Below are positions 1 to 9,978 of a stretch of 61,623 nucleotides of DNA, piece by piece (the stretch's first letter is position 1; every line of letters begins with the position of its first letter). The stretch covers positions 1-61,623 of the forward strand of contig CAYONQ010000001.1 of assembly GCA_964405375.1 (NCBI GenBank), written 5' to 3'. A program made the translations under genes and the position numbers. Origin of the DNA: CAYONQ01 sp964405375. Its GTDB lineage: Bacteria; Planctomycetota; Phycisphaerae; Sedimentisphaerales; Anaerobacaceae. The notes under the pieces are model-generated. The model was not told the origin of the DNA, did not search any database, and worked only from the letters and a program-made list of their open reading frames with translations.

Positions 1-464
<464 letters not shown>

Positions 465-640
465 GATTTGTCAAAACCCCAAAGAATCGGGGATTTTGTC
501 ATCAGAAGGCTCAACACTCTCACAAGCTATAGGCTTGATACGCGAAAGTGCTGAATTAACTGAAATTAAGCCGACTCGATAAAGCGTACATTTTATCACA
601 TCGGCTGCACTTTCGCTGCATAATGGCTTAACTGTTAACT

Positions 641-652
641 TGTCAAAGAGCA
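641..652 (-). promoter_or_regulatory. rRNA leader boxA-like antitermination site
   Basis: The minus strand reads TGCTCTTTGACA, one base away from the E. coli rrn boxA consensus TGCTCTTTAACA. It sits about 180 nt upstream of the 16S start and downstream of the predicted rrn promoter, where NusB/NusE-dependent antitermination sites normally lie. Motif seen in sequence; function inferred from the family. Confidence 0.7.
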
Positions 653-723
653 ATTTTGGCATCTTCAGAAGTAAACAGCAGCCAAGCATTCAGTATCATC
701 ACCCTACTTGGCCACCTCAATAT

Positions 724-751
724 ATTTTAACGCAAATAAGTATATCGTCAA
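724..751 (-). promoter_or_regulatory. Predicted rrn promoter
   Basis: On the minus strand TTGACG (746-751) is followed after 16 nt by TAAAAT (724-729), both 5/6 matches to sigma70 boxes. Upstream of the -35 lies a very A/T-rich stretch (about 755-800) that would serve as an UP element. Transcription would start near 717, giving a leader of about 250 nt before the 16S. Confidence 0.7.
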
Positions 752-992
752 TAGAAATAAGGTAAGAAAAGTAAAAATTTTTTGTTTTTTTGCAGGAGCT
801 AATTGCCTGCCGGGGGGGGGGCGATCTACAATATATCGGCGGTATCTAAGTTCAATTAGAGGAAACTCGCTTGCGAGACGACTGATTACGATACCCATCA
901 CCAGCGAATTATTCTGCTTATAGACAGTGGAGGCGGCGGGTTAAAAGGCGATTTTTAGGTTCAGCGAACTCAACAGAAATCGAGGTATGGTT

Positions 993-1172
993 ATGGATAC
1001 AGGCCATTTTCAGGCGGACAGTGTAGAAAACAATATCGTGGGGAGTGCAGCATATCTGACAGCGTGGATTGATAAGCAGTACAAGGCGGAAGGTGAGCCG
1101 GCGATGCCGTCGTTTATCAACGGCGAGGCGGCAATATTTTATTGGGGACCGGTTGAGCCAACAGAACAATAA
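993..1172 (+). CDS. Small hypothetical protein (59 aa)
   Basis: A short frame encoding about 59 residues, rich in acidic and aromatic residues, ending GPVEPTEQ. A GAGG at 982-985 is 7 nt from the ATG at 993, which is why I prefer this start over the in-frame ATG at 987. No signal peptide or membrane helix and no domain I recognise. It stands alone between the rRNA promoter and the FlgI-like gene, in the same direction as the latter. It could be a chance frame; the balanced composition and SD-like site are the only support. Confidence 0.4.
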   Translation: MDTGHFQADSVENNIVGSAAYLTAWIDKQYKAEGEPAMPSFINGEAAIFYWGPVEPTEQ

Positions 1173-1281
1173 ATAATTGACTATTTACTATTGACCCTTT
1201 ACTATTGGGGAAAAATAGGCGTTTAGAAACATTGTTACATTCCACAGTAAAGAGCAATTGGGTCTCTGGGTGTCTATTTCG

Positions 1282-2895
1282 ATGAAAGTTTGGCAAAGAA
1301 AAGCGATTCGTGTAATAACCATAGCGGCTATCGGGCTGCTTGTAAGCGGCTGTGGTGAGCCGAGAGGCACAAAACAGCTTGGCCCCACGATAGAGCTGGG
1401 CACTACAGTAGGGTCGTTAGCTGAGGTGTTTGCATTCGATGCGATAGTCGTGGAAGGATATGCGCTGGTAGGCGGACTAAACGGGACGGGGTCGGCAGAA
1501 TGCCCGCCCCGGGTGAGGGAATACCTTGAAAAATACATCCTGAAGCAAATACCCGAGCAAAAGGACGTTGAGAGTTTTATCAGCAGCAAGGACACGGCTG
1601 TAGTAGTGGTGCGTGGAATAATACCGGCGGATGCCTCAAAGAACCAATACTTTGATGTAGCGGTAATTTCCCCTGCAGGTACACAAACCACATCTTTAGA
1701 AGGCGGGTGGCTGTACGGCGCCGACCTTTATCAGGCGGGACGTATGGGTATAGGCGCAAAGTCGCTGGCGGTGGCAGAAGGGCCTGTTTTCATAGATACA
1801 ATCGGCACCTACGAAACAAATAAAAGGGCAGGCTACGTTCTTGCCGGCGGAGTTGTTCTGGATGATTATAAGATAAGCTTAGGTCTGCGACAGCCGGATT
1901 ACAGGATAGCGAACGCCATTCGGAACCGTTTAAATGAGCGTTTCGGGCCTGATACGGCCAAGGCGGTGTCGGCCGGTAAGATTGAATTGAAGGTGCCGGC
2001 TGAATACGGAGAACAGAAGCGGCGTTTCGTATCAATAGTCAAGTCAACATATCTTACCCAAGACCCGCAGACCACCGAAGAAAGAATAAGAACATTTGTC
2101 ATAAAACTTGCTACCGGAAAGGATAAAGAGGAAAGCGAGAAAGCTCTTGAAGCAATAGGCAATAAAAGCGTTGGCAAATTAGGTTCGCTGTTGAATTCAT
2201 TTGACGAGGAGGTCCGGCTGCGGGCGGCCAGATGTATGCTCAATTTAGGCAGCGACCGTGGGCTGGATACTCTGCGGCAAATAGCGTTAGGTAAAGATTC
2301 ACTCTATCGCCTCGAGGCGATGGAGGCAATCACAGCAGAGGCGAGCGGCAGCGATGCGGCTTTCGTTTTAAGGAGACTACTGCGTGACGATGACTTTGAC
2401 ATCCGGTTAGCTGCATACGAGGGTTTGCGAAAACTGGACGACATCGCCATAACAAGGAAATTAGTCGGAGGCAATTTTTATTTAGAGCAAATTGTGCAGG
2501 CCAAGCAGCCGGCGATATATGTTTCCCGAAGCGGTCAGCCGCGAATCGTTCTATTTGCTGCGCCGCTATATTGCAGGGACAATATCTTTGTTCAATCAGC
2601 CGACGGTAATATAACAATAAACGCTCCGGCCGGTCAGGAATATGTCTCGATAATGCGCAAACACCCCAAACGGCCCAGTGTGGTAGTGCAGTTGAGAAGC
2701 TCTTTTGAGCTCAGCGACATCATTCAAACGCTGTGCGAAGAGCCGATTAAAAGAGCCAAGCGAGGCCAGCGTGGTTTAAACGTTTCATACGCTGAAGGAA
2801 TCGGCCTTCTGAAACAGATGTGCGAGAAAGGTGCGGTACAAGCGGAGTTTTATACGGGGGAGCTGCCAAAAACCAACCTAATTGTCAAGAAATAA
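1282..2895 (+). CDS. FlgI-like lipoprotein with HEAT repeats
   Basis: The protein (537 aa from this ATG) starts with a lipoprotein signal peptide with lipobox LVSGC near residues 20-24, so it should be lipid-anchored. The N-terminal half resembles the flagellar P-ring protein FlgI: a GLNGTGSAECPP segment and a region about keeping values (DVAVISPAGTQTTSLEGG) typical of that family. Residues ~270-380 look like HEAT-type alpha repeats (LRAARCMLNLGSDRGLDTL), which standard FlgI lacks, and the protein is longer than the usual ~370 aa. No flagellar genes are nearby, so a flagellar role is doubtful. A TTG start 24 nt upstream is possible, but the signal peptide begins at this ATG. The smc gene follows 93 nt downstream. 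Confidence 0.75.
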   Translation: MKVWQRKAIRVITIAAIGLLVSGCGEPRGTKQLGPTIELGTTVGSLAEVFAFDAIVVEGYALVGGLNGTGSAECPPRVREYLEKYILKQIPEQKDVESFISSKDTAVVVVRGIIPADASKNQYFDVAVISPAGTQTTSLEGGWLYGADLYQAGRMGIGAKSLAVAEGPVFIDTIGTYETNKRAGYVLAGGVVLDDYKISLGLRQPDYRIANAIRNRLNERFGPDTAKAVSAGKIELKVPAEYGEQKRRFVSIVKSTYLTQDPQTTEERIRTFVIKLATGKDKEESEKALEAIGNKSVGKLGSLLNSFDEEVRLRAARCMLNLGSDRGLDTLRQIALGKDSLYRLEAMEAITAEASGSDAAFVLRRLLRDDDFDIRLAAYEGLRKLDDIAITRKLVGGNFYLEQIVQAKQPAIYVSRSGQPRIVLFAAPLYCRDNIFVQSADGNITINAPAGQEYVSIMRKHPKRPSVVVQLRSSFELSDIIQTLCEEPIKRAKRGQRGLNVSYAEGIGLLKQMCEKGAVQAEFYTGELPKTNLIVKK

Positions 2896-2988
2896 TCGCC
2901 CTGCAGCCGATAATAATAGCGTGCAGCACGTAGTGTATAGTTTTATCCGGCCGGCATTCGCCATCCACTAATTACAGCAGGAGAAGAA

Positions 2989-5900
2989 ATGAGACTTGAG
3001 AAAATCGTCCTTGACGGCTTCAAAAGCTTTGCGGACACGACACAATTTACGTTCGACTCGCCAGTAACGGCCATTGTCGGCCCGAACGGCTGCGGCAAGA
3101 GCAATATTGTCGATGCAGTTAAGTGGGTATTAGGCGAGCAAAGCGTCAAAAGTCTTCGAAGCGGACAAATGGCTGATGTGATATTCGGCGGAAGCAGCAG
3201 CAAAAAGCCCATCGGTTCGGCAGAAGTGAGCTTGCTTATCACGGGTACGGTGGGGCAATTGCCGATTGAAGCCGAGCAGGTGCAGATAAGCCGGCGGATA
3301 TACAAAAGCGGTGAAAGTGAATACCGGATAAACAACAAAATCTGCCGACTAAAAGACATCCGTGAACTATTTATGGATACCGGCGTAGGAGCGAGGGCCT
3401 ACTCGATTATCGAGCAGGGTCAGGTCGAGCAGTTAGTAACCGCATCGAAGACGGACAGAAGGATTTTATTCGAAGAAGCAGCGGGCATAAGCAAATATAA
3501 GGCACACAAGAAAGAGGCACTTCGCAAACTGGAACACACGGAACAAAACCTGCTGCGAGTGGCAGATATTTTAGGCGAAGTAGCAAAGCGGCTACGAAGT
3601 GTGAAACTTGCGGCGGGTAAGGCGAGGAGCTACCTTCAATACACGCAAAGATTGAAAGAGCTGCAGGTCAACTACTCGTTAGCTGAGTTCGATAAGAATC
3701 ATACCGAAAGCACGGAGAAGAGCGCTGCGCTTAGCCAGTTGGAGGAGGAATTTTCGGCTATTGCGGCGGAGGTGGCAAAAAACGAGGCATCCATAAGCAA
3801 CCTGGGACAGGAAATAATAGAAACGGAGAACCGAATAAATCGCACGGACAACACCGTTGTAACCGTCGCAAGCAGAATCGAACAGCAGCTTCAACGCATC
3901 GAATTTCTGCGGTCGAGGGTTACGGAACTACAGCAGAGAAAGGCGGCTGCAGAAGACAGGGTTGGAAAGTTACAGGAGCAAGAGGGCGCTTTTATAAAAG
4001 AGCTGGCACAATACCGGCTCGAACTACAAAAAAGCGAAGAGGCACTCGAAGAGAAAACCCGGGCCATTGAGCAAATCCAAAAAGCCATCCGACAAATAAA
4101 CGCCGAATGTGCCTCGCTGGAGGCGGAGCTGGAAGATGAGAAGTCCGGCATTATCGATATAGTCAGAAGAACGGCGCAGCTTCATAACGAGCTTCAGAGT
4201 ATCGGTGCTTATCGCAACAACCTATCCAGTCAGAAAGACCGTCTGTCCAATCAGGCGGAAGAGGGGCGAGCGGAACTTGAGAAGCTTCTGGCCGAAAAGG
4301 CACAATACAATGCACGTCTGAACGACATTGAAAAGGTATTAGGCGAATTGACAGAGAACCTGGAAGCCAAGCGCAAAGATGCGGAAGAAATCACCCGCCA
4401 GATTGCAGCGGACAACAGGCGGTTAGCGGCCAGCCGGGAGGCACAAAGCGCTCTGGCCGGCGAATTGGCGGTATTAGCGGATATGGAGAGAAGGCGTGAG
4501 GGGCTTGGAAACGGCGTGAAAGACATTCTGACAAATCGGTCGGAAAACGATTACGTCGAAGGAATACTGGCAGACATAGTGGCGGCTGACATCAAATATG
4601 CAACTGCCGTCGAGGCAGCACTCGAAGGCAAAACAGACGCTGTGGTAATCAACAGCACCGCCAAGTTGCTGGCCGATATGGAGACAATTGAAAAACCCGA
4701 CGACAGGGTGAATTTTCTCTGTGCGGATAAGATAGAGCCGTTTGTGGACAAAGAAGACCTGTCAAAATTTCAGGGTGTAAAGGGCAGAGTGGTCGAATTC
4801 GTAAACTACGACAGCAAACACGCACCGTTAGTGTGGGGGCTGCTGGGCAAAACGATAATCGTCGATTCGATTGAGGATGCTATAAAATTAGCTGAGAAGT
4901 TAGGGCAACAGTATAAATTTGTTACGCTGGCGGGAGAATCTTACAGCGCCGACGGGGTGATAAAAGTCGGGCCTTTAGGAAAAACGACCGGCTTAATATC
5001 GCGCAAAAGCCGATTGCGCCAACTCCAGCAGACCATCGCCAGCACCACAGAAGAGATAGGCACGCTCGAAAAGCAAATAGAGAAGAACAGTCAGGCGAAC
5101 GAACATTTAGTTAAATTGTGCAAGGAGCTGCGAACGGCCGTCTATGAAGCGAATACAGAAAAAACGGAGATAAGCTCAAAACTCACCGTCCACGAGCAAA
5201 ATATACAACGGCTCGGAAAGGAACAGCCGTTGATAGCCGGTGAGATTGACCTGCTTGAGGCCCAGATTTCCCAATCGGTCCAGAAAGAATACGATTCGAA
5301 ACAAAAATTAGACGAGCTTGAGGTGGTGAACAATCAGCGGACGGCACACATAAAAGAGCTTGAGAGCAGATACGCCGAGCAAAAACTACAACAACAGTTA
5401 CAGACGGAACAACTGACTGATTTGAAGGTTGCCGTCGGACAGATTACCGAACATCGAGGAGCACTTACGAAAACGATTGCATCCGTGACAGGCCAGATGC
5501 AGGCAAACCGGACGGCTGCCGAGACGGCACTGACAGAAATCGAAAACTCGAAAATCGAGATTCAAAACTCGCAAAGAGACATCCTCAACAGTGAGGCAGA
5601 GGTATCCGGGCTGTTTATCGAGAAAGAAAAGAGACAGCAGGACAGCAGCGTACTTCACGAGAAAATAGAAGAACTGCTCGAAGAGCAAAAACAAGCTGAA
5701 CAGCTCGTCCGCCAAAAACGAAGCGAACAAGGTGAAATTGAGCAGAAAATCAATCAACTTAAGATAGAATTAGGGCAATTGGAGGTAAGACAGCAAGACC
5801 TTGTTGAACGAGTGCAGGACGAACTGCAGATTGATTTGCGTGCTGCGTATGGAGATTACACCGCCGGCGAGGTCAACTGGGACGAAATCAGAGAAGAGAT

Positions 5901-6561
5901 AGGCGAGCTTCGAGGCAAAATCGAACGATTAGGCAACGTTAACGTCGATGCAATAGACGAGCAGGAAGAGCTGGAGCAACGGCATAACTTTTTAAGCAGC
6001 CAGGTTGAAGACCTTAATTCAAGCAGAAGCCAATTGCAGCAATTGATAGGCCGGCTTAACAAACAAAGCAGAGAGCGGTTCAGCCGGAGTTTCGAAGAAA
6101 TCCGGCTTAATTTCCAGCAGATTTTCCGCAAGCTGTTCGGCGGCGGCAAGGCGGACATAGTTCTTGAAGAGGCCGAAGATATCCTCGAGGCGCCGATAGA
6201 GATAGTGGCGCGGCCGCCCGGCAAAGAAACGATGAGTATATCGCTGTTGAGCGGCGGTGAAAAGGCGCTGACGGCGATTGCGCTTTTGTTTGCGGTTTTC
6301 AAGACAAAGCCATCGCCATTCTGCTTCCTTGACGAAATCGATGCGGCGCTGGACGAGGCAAATAACGAGCGATTCAATCTACTGCTTCGGGAATTTCAAA
6401 AGGACTCGCAGTTTGTGATAATTACCCACTCCAAGCGCACGATGAGTATTGCGGACGAGTTGATTGGGATAACAATGCAAACACGGGGGGTGAGCAAAAA
6501 GATAAGCGTCAGATTCGACCAGTTCGACGAGGTTGAAGAAGAGGCCGCTGCGGTAGCGTGA
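2989..6561 (+). CDS. smc: Chromosome segregation protein SMC
   Basis: 1190 aa, full length for bacterial SMC. The ATPase head has Walker A GPNGCGKS at residues 31-38, the ABC signature LSGGEKAL near 1087-1094 and Walker B CFLDEID near 1110-1117. Two long coiled coils (about 170-500 and 680-1030) flank a hinge at about 510-670. SMC dimers with ScpA/ScpB compact and segregate chromosomes; no scp gene is in the window. A GGAGAAG SD is placed 5 nt before the ATG. Coding extends without break to a repeat-rich spacer. Confidence 0.97.
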   Translation: MRLEKIVLDGFKSFADTTQFTFDSPVTAIVGPNGCGKSNIVDAVKWVLGEQSVKSLRSGQMADVIFGGSSSKKPIGSAEVSLLITGTVGQLPIEAEQVQISRRIYKSGESEYRINNKICRLKDIRELFMDTGVGARAYSIIEQGQVEQLVTASKTDRRILFEEAAGISKYKAHKKEALRKLEHTEQNLLRVADILGEVAKRLRSVKLAAGKARSYLQYTQRLKELQVNYSLAEFDKNHTESTEKSAALSQLEEEFSAIAAEVAKNEASISNLGQEIIETENRINRTDNTVVTVASRIEQQLQRIEFLRSRVTELQQRKAAAEDRVGKLQEQEGAFIKELAQYRLELQKSEEALEEKTRAIEQIQKAIRQINAECASLEAELEDEKSGIIDIVRRTAQLHNELQSIGAYRNNLSSQKDRLSNQAEEGRAELEKLLAEKAQYNARLNDIEKVLGELTENLEAKRKDAEEITRQIAADNRRLAASREAQSALAGELAVLADMERRREGLGNGVKDILTNRSENDYVEGILADIVAADIKYATAVEAALEGKTDAVVINSTAKLLADMETIEKPDDRVNFLCADKIEPFVDKEDLSKFQGVKGRVVEFVNYDSKHAPLVWGLLGKTIIVDSIEDAIKLAEKLGQQYKFVTLAGESYSADGVIKVGPLGKTTGLISRKSRLRQLQQTIASTTEEIGTLEKQIEKNSQANEHLVKLCKELRTAVYEANTEKTEISSKLTVHEQNIQRLGKEQPLIAGEIDLLEAQISQSVQKEYDSKQKLDELEVVNNQRTAHIKELESRYAEQKLQQQLQTEQLTDLKVAVGQITEHRGALTKTIASVTGQMQANRTAAETALTEIENSKIEIQNSQRDILNSEAEVSGLFIEKEKRQQDSSVLHEKIEELLEEQKQAEQLVRQKRSEQGEIEQKINQLKIELGQLEVRQQDLVERVQDELQIDLRAAYGDYTAGEVNWDEIREEIGELRGKIERLGNVNVDAIDEQEELEQRHNFLSSQVEDLNSSRSQLQQLIGRLNKQSRERFSRSFEEIRLNFQQIFRKLFGGGKADIVLEEAEDILEAPIEIVARPPGKETMSISLLSGGEKALTAIALLFAVFKTKPSPFCFLDEIDAALDEANNERFNLLLREFQKDSQFVIITHSKRTMSIADELIGITMQTRGVSKKISVRFDQFDEVEEEAAAVA

Positions 6562-6600
6562 TTCGTATCTCGTGAAGCGTATCTCGTATTTCGTGAAAGG
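6561..6600. repeat. CGTATCTCGTGAAG-type dispersed repeat
   Basis: Immediately after the smc stop the sequence consists of overlapping copies of CGTATCTCGTGAAG / CGTATTTCGTGAAA. Related runs occur at 29731-29764, 38358-38378 and 48404-48484. Confidence 0.6.
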
Positions 6601-6605
6601 AGCTT

Positions 6606-6914
6606 ATGAAGAAGTGTCCGTTTTGCGCAGAGGAAATTCAGGATGAGGCGATAAAGTGTCGTTTTTGCGGCGAGTTTCTCGAAAAGGTCGGCGCACCAAA
6701 GACAAAATGGTACCATTCCACGGCCGTCATAGTAATTGCGCTTCTTTGCTTAGGGCCGCTTGCTCTGCCTTTGGTATGGCTGCACCCGCATTATAAAATA
6801 ATTACCAAGCTTGTAATCACAGGTTTAGTTATTGGGTTTAGTATTCTGTTCACTTATCTTATCGGCTACACGTACCGTAATTTAATAGAACAGATAGAGG
6901 GGTTAGGGATTTAG
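6606..6914 (+). CDS. Zinc-ribbon membrane protein
   Basis: 102 aa. The N-terminus carries a double zinc-ribbon (CPFCAEEIQ...CRFCGEFL, residues 4-24), followed by two hydrophobic helices at about 38-58 and 68-90. This zinc-ribbon plus transmembrane layout is common in small uncharacterised bacterial proteins; no function can be assigned. GAAAGGAG is a good SD 5 nt before the ATG. It lies between smc and the M16 pair, same strand. Confidence 0.8.
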   Translation: MKKCPFCAEEIQDEAIKCRFCGEFLEKVGAPKTKWYHSTAVIVIALLCLGPLALPLVWLHPHYKIITKLVITGLVIGFSILFTYLIGYTYRNLIEQIEGLGI

Positions 6915-6997
6915 TAAGTTCGTACTGCGATGTGGATTTCTGCCAGCGGCTTTCGTGAGGACAAGTTTCGCAGGAACGACGCTATGGGAAGATGTAG

Positions 6998-8224
6998 ATG
7001 GCGAGAGGATTTGATAAACATATTTTGAAGAACAGGATGGTTGTTTTGGGTGAGCCGATGGAGGGGGTTGGGTCGGGGGCGTTCGATTTTATGCTGCCGG
7101 GCGGGGCAGCGCGACTTCCAGAGGGCTGCTGCGGGGCGGCTTCCGTCATATCCGACTGGATATTCAGAGGAGCGGGCGATAAAGACAGCAGGGAATTGGG
7201 GGATGCACTCGACGGGTTGGGGCTACACCGTGCCAGTTCGGTGGGCAGCAGTCATATAACTATCGGAGCGGCGCTGGAGGCTGGCAACTTAACCGAGGCG
7301 ATAGAGTTGTACGCTGATATTATACTGCGGGCGAGCTTGAAAGAAGAACAGTTCGAATTGGCCAGGCAATTAGCAATCGATGAGGTGAAGGCCCTCGACG
7401 ATAACCCGAGACAAAAGGTTATGTTAAAGCTGCGAGAGCGGTTTTATCCGAGCCCTCTGGGTCGCAGCAGCTTAGGGGAAATTGATGAACTAAAGACGCT
7501 GACCGCAGAAAAAACGAGGCAAATCATAGAAGATAATTTTAATCTTTCACAAACAATCTTTTCAGTTGCGGGCAAATATGACTTCGATGCGATTGTAAAA
7601 CAGATGGAAAATTTACTCGAAACGGGCCGGCAGAAGGCCCTCATGCCGGTTACGCTCGGTCCCAGAGCAGACAAATATACACATATTCATAATGAAGGTG
7701 CACAGGTGCATATCGGGTTGATGACCGAGACGGTCAAGCCGACCGATGCGGACTATTACAATGCGAGGGTGGCGGTATCGGTTCTTTCAGGCGGGATGAG
7801 TGCGAGATTATTTACAGAAGTTCGTGAGAAGCGAGGGCTGTGCTATGCAGTCGGTGCGCGGTATCACGGCTTGAAAGAGGCGGCCGGTATAGCGTGCTAT
7901 GCCGGCACGACGCCGGAAAAGGCGCAGGAAACGCTCGATGTGATAACGGCTGAGTTCGGCCGGCTCGCCGAAGGCGTCAGCAAAAAGGAAATTGAGCGGG
8001 CGAAAGTCGGGCTTAAAAGTGCGCTCATTCTGCAAAGCGAATCGTCCAGCAGCAGGGCCAGCGCTATCGGAAACGATTACTATATATTAGGCAGGGTCCG
8101 AAGCTTAAATGAAATCAAGGATAAAATCGAGGAAACAAGCGTGGATTCCATATTAGGTTTTTTGCGGAATAATAAGTTCGAGGACTTTACGGTGGTAACA
8201 ATCGGGCCAAAGTACCTAAAGTGA
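6998..8224 (+). CDS. M16 family peptidase-like protein, zinc site absent
   Basis: 408 aa with the two-lobed M16 (pitrilysin/processing peptidase) fold; the C-terminal half has the family segment SARLFTEVREKRGLCYAVGA. The HxxEH zinc motif is missing: the matching N-terminal region reads GAASVISDWIFRGAG. It is followed after 112 nt by an active M16 gene, so the pair probably forms a heterodimer of non-catalytic and catalytic subunits, as known for mitochondrial processing peptidase and some bacterial M16 pairs. The stop codon lies inside the repeat that forms the spacer. Confidence 0.88.
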   Translation: MARGFDKHILKNRMVVLGEPMEGVGSGAFDFMLPGGAARLPEGCCGAASVISDWIFRGAGDKDSRELGDALDGLGLHRASSVGSSHITIGAALEAGNLTEAIELYADIILRASLKEEQFELARQLAIDEVKALDDNPRQKVMLKLRERFYPSPLGRSSLGEIDELKTLTAEKTRQIIEDNFNLSQTIFSVAGKYDFDAIVKQMENLLETGRQKALMPVTLGPRADKYTHIHNEGAQVHIGLMTETVKPTDADYYNARVAVSVLSGGMSARLFTEVREKRGLCYAVGARYHGLKEAAGIACYAGTTPEKAQETLDVITAEFGRLAEGVSKKEIERAKVGLKSALILQSESSSSRASAIGNDYYILGRVRSLNEIKDKIEETSVDSILGFLRNNKFEDFTVVTIGPKYLK

Positions 8225-8325
8225 GCTAAAGTGCCTAAAGTGAGCTAAAGTGCCTAAAGTGAGCTAAAGTGAAAAAATTATCCATAACTTTAGGCATTTT
8301 AGGCACTCCAAACTTTAGGCACTTA
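8216..8325. repeat. AAAGTGCC/AAAGTGAGC repeat with inverted copy
   Basis: Alternating CTAAAGTGAGC and CTAAAGTGCC units run in tandem from the end of the M16 gene, then CTTTAGGCA units follow in inverse orientation (8288-8322), so the RNA can form a long hairpin. The same family with the opposite order lies between trpB and trpF at 54890-54969. Confidence 0.85.
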
Positions 8326-8336
8326 AAGAGCAGAGT

Positions 8337-9551
8337 ATGAAATTTGAGAAGAAGAAATTGGCAAATGGGTTGGTTATTACCGGCGAGGTGAATAACCGCG
8401 CCAAATCGGCGGCGGTGGGTTTTTTTGTTAAAACCGGCTCACGTGACGAGAGTAAGCAAATAAACGGCGTGTCGCATTTTTTGGAACATATGCTGTTCAA
8501 AGGCACCGAAAAACTAAATGCGTTTGAAGTTAATGAGGCGTTCGACAGGACAGGGGCACAATTTAACGCCTTTACCAGCGAGGAAAATACCGTCTTTTAT
8601 GCGGCGGTTTTGCCGGAATATTTAGCGGAGGTTACGGGATTGTGGATAGAGCTGATGAGGCCGGCGCTGCGAGATGAAGACTTCGATATCGAGAAAGACG
8701 TAATCAAAGAAGAGATTGCGATGTATAAGGATATGCCGAGCTTTGACGTTATGGAAAGGTGCAGGAGCTTGCACTTCGACAGCCATCCCTGCGGCAACAG
8801 TGTCTTAGGCAGCGAGGAAAACATAAATAATTTAACGGCTGAACAGATGCGGGGCTATTTTACCAGCCGATATGCGCCGAATAATATGGTATTAGCGGTT
8901 GCAGGCGCTTTTGAATGGGAGCAAATATGCTCGATTATCGAGGGTGGCTGTGGCAAGTGGCAAACCCAGAGTGTCGCAAGGCCGCTGGAAGAGGCAGCAG
9001 GTAGTAAAAAGAAAAAGCGTGTCGAAAAGCCAAGTCTGGCTCGCGAGCATATATGCCTGATGAGCCCTGCTGTGAGCGCCCAAGACAAGCGAAGATTCAC
9101 CGCTTCACTTCTGGGTGTTATTGTCGGTGACAGCGTAGGGTCAAGGTTCTTCTGGGAATTAGTTGACAAGGCGTTGGCGGAAACGGCAACGATGCAATTC
9201 GGGGCTATGGACGGCACGGGGGTATTTTGCAGCTATATCCGCTGCAGCGGTGAAAACGTTCCCAAAGTTCTCGAAACGATAAGGGATATTTTTAGTAATC
9301 TTGCCAAAGATGGTATAACCAATGACGAATTGAAAAAGGCAAAGAACAAGGTATTAAGTGCACTGGTGATAAAGAACGAGCTTCCTATGGGTCGGCTTAT
9401 TGACCTGGGCTTTAACTGGATATACTTAGAACGGTACTGTACCATTGAAGACGACATCAGCGCAATTAAGGCAGTATCCGTCAATGATGTTCATTCGCTG
9501 ATAAAGCAGTTCAGGCCGGGCGATTTCACGCAATTTTCGATAGGGCCTTAA
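8337..9551 (+). CDS. M16 family zinc peptidase, catalytic subunit
   Basis: 404 aa. Zinc motif HFLEH at residues 47-51 (HxxEH, with catalytic Glu50) and the third ligand in the EEI segment near residue 126. The order NGVSHFLEHMLFKGT then FNAFTSEENTVFYA matches the bacterial YmxG/PqqL-type processing peptidases. With the upstream zinc-less paralogue it likely forms a cytoplasmic or periplasmic peptide-degrading heterodimer; no signal peptide is visible. No strong SD, only AGAG near 8327. Confidence 0.93.
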   Translation: MKFEKKKLANGLVITGEVNNRAKSAAVGFFVKTGSRDESKQINGVSHFLEHMLFKGTEKLNAFEVNEAFDRTGAQFNAFTSEENTVFYAAVLPEYLAEVTGLWIELMRPALRDEDFDIEKDVIKEEIAMYKDMPSFDVMERCRSLHFDSHPCGNSVLGSEENINNLTAEQMRGYFTSRYAPNNMVLAVAGAFEWEQICSIIEGGCGKWQTQSVARPLEEAAGSKKKKRVEKPSLAREHICLMSPAVSAQDKRRFTASLLGVIVGDSVGSRFFWELVDKALAETATMQFGAMDGTGVFCSYIRCSGENVPKVLETIRDIFSNLAKDGITNDELKKAKNKVLSALVIKNELPMGRLIDLGFNWIYLERYCTIEDDISAIKAVSVNDVHSLIKQFRPGDFTQFSIGP

Positions 9552-9940
9552 AGAAAAACCGACCATCGTACTCGAAGCCCCTCTTTACAGCAGGACCGTG
9601 TTAGCCAGCCGACACTCCTGTCTCATCAATGTAAGTTTCATCCCTATAACATCAATCAGGAACAACAGGCCAAACCACTGAAAGCTGAGGATGAATTTCA
9701 TCTATTGAACAAAGGATGTGAGGCGGGCGTAGAAAAAGACAGTCAAAGCATCAAATTTACAACAAAAGGCGCTTCATTATAAGATAAAGTAATTACATAT
9801 TCAGGTTTGCTTAACATCGGGGCATCTACAGAAAAATATAAACATCAAGCGATGTTTTTGTAACTTCCCCATTAGCAAGGTTTTACATTCACAAGGAGGT
9901 GCGGCCTTGCCCGTCTTGCACCACTTTTAACGTCTTTGCG
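9552..9940. other. Intergenic region, no gene supported
   Basis: A frame open from about 9555 to 9783 has no start codon and no recognisable similarity, so I do not call a gene. A short hairpin AACATC-AAGC-GATGTT followed by TTT (9841-9859) could be a weak plus-strand terminator. The 3' end holds the folC promoter. Confidence 0.5.
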
Positions 9941-9969
9941 TTGACTTAAGCGGTTTCAAGTGTTATAAT
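9941..9969 (+). promoter_or_regulatory. folC promoter, possibly leaderless
   Basis: TTGACT (9941-9946), 17 nt, TATAAT (9964-9969) with a TG extension just upstream. The folC ATG at 9979 is 9 nt after the -10 box, so transcription would begin within a few bases of the start codon. No SD exists. Confidence 0.82.
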
Positions 9970-9978
9970 TAAGTGTTT

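Larger units (their letters stand above)
465..992. other. 16S leader and intergenic region
   Basis: Apart from the rrn leader, boxA and promoter, I see no gene. The stretch 812-821 is a run of ten G bases flanked by A/T-rich DNA, a likely length-variable or error-prone homopolymer. Confidence 0.6.

Noticed and set aside
812..821. Run of ten G as a phase-variable promoter
   Set aside because: It is not placed at a -10/-35 of the small frame or the rRNA; kept as a homopolymer note only.
5856..6377. Long frame antisense to the SMC head
   Set aside because: Low-complexity Ser/Leu-rich translation of the opposite strand of a well-supported gene.
9555..9783. Open frame of about 75 codons after the M16 pair
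   Set aside because: No start codon, no SD, no recognisable motif; left as intergenic.
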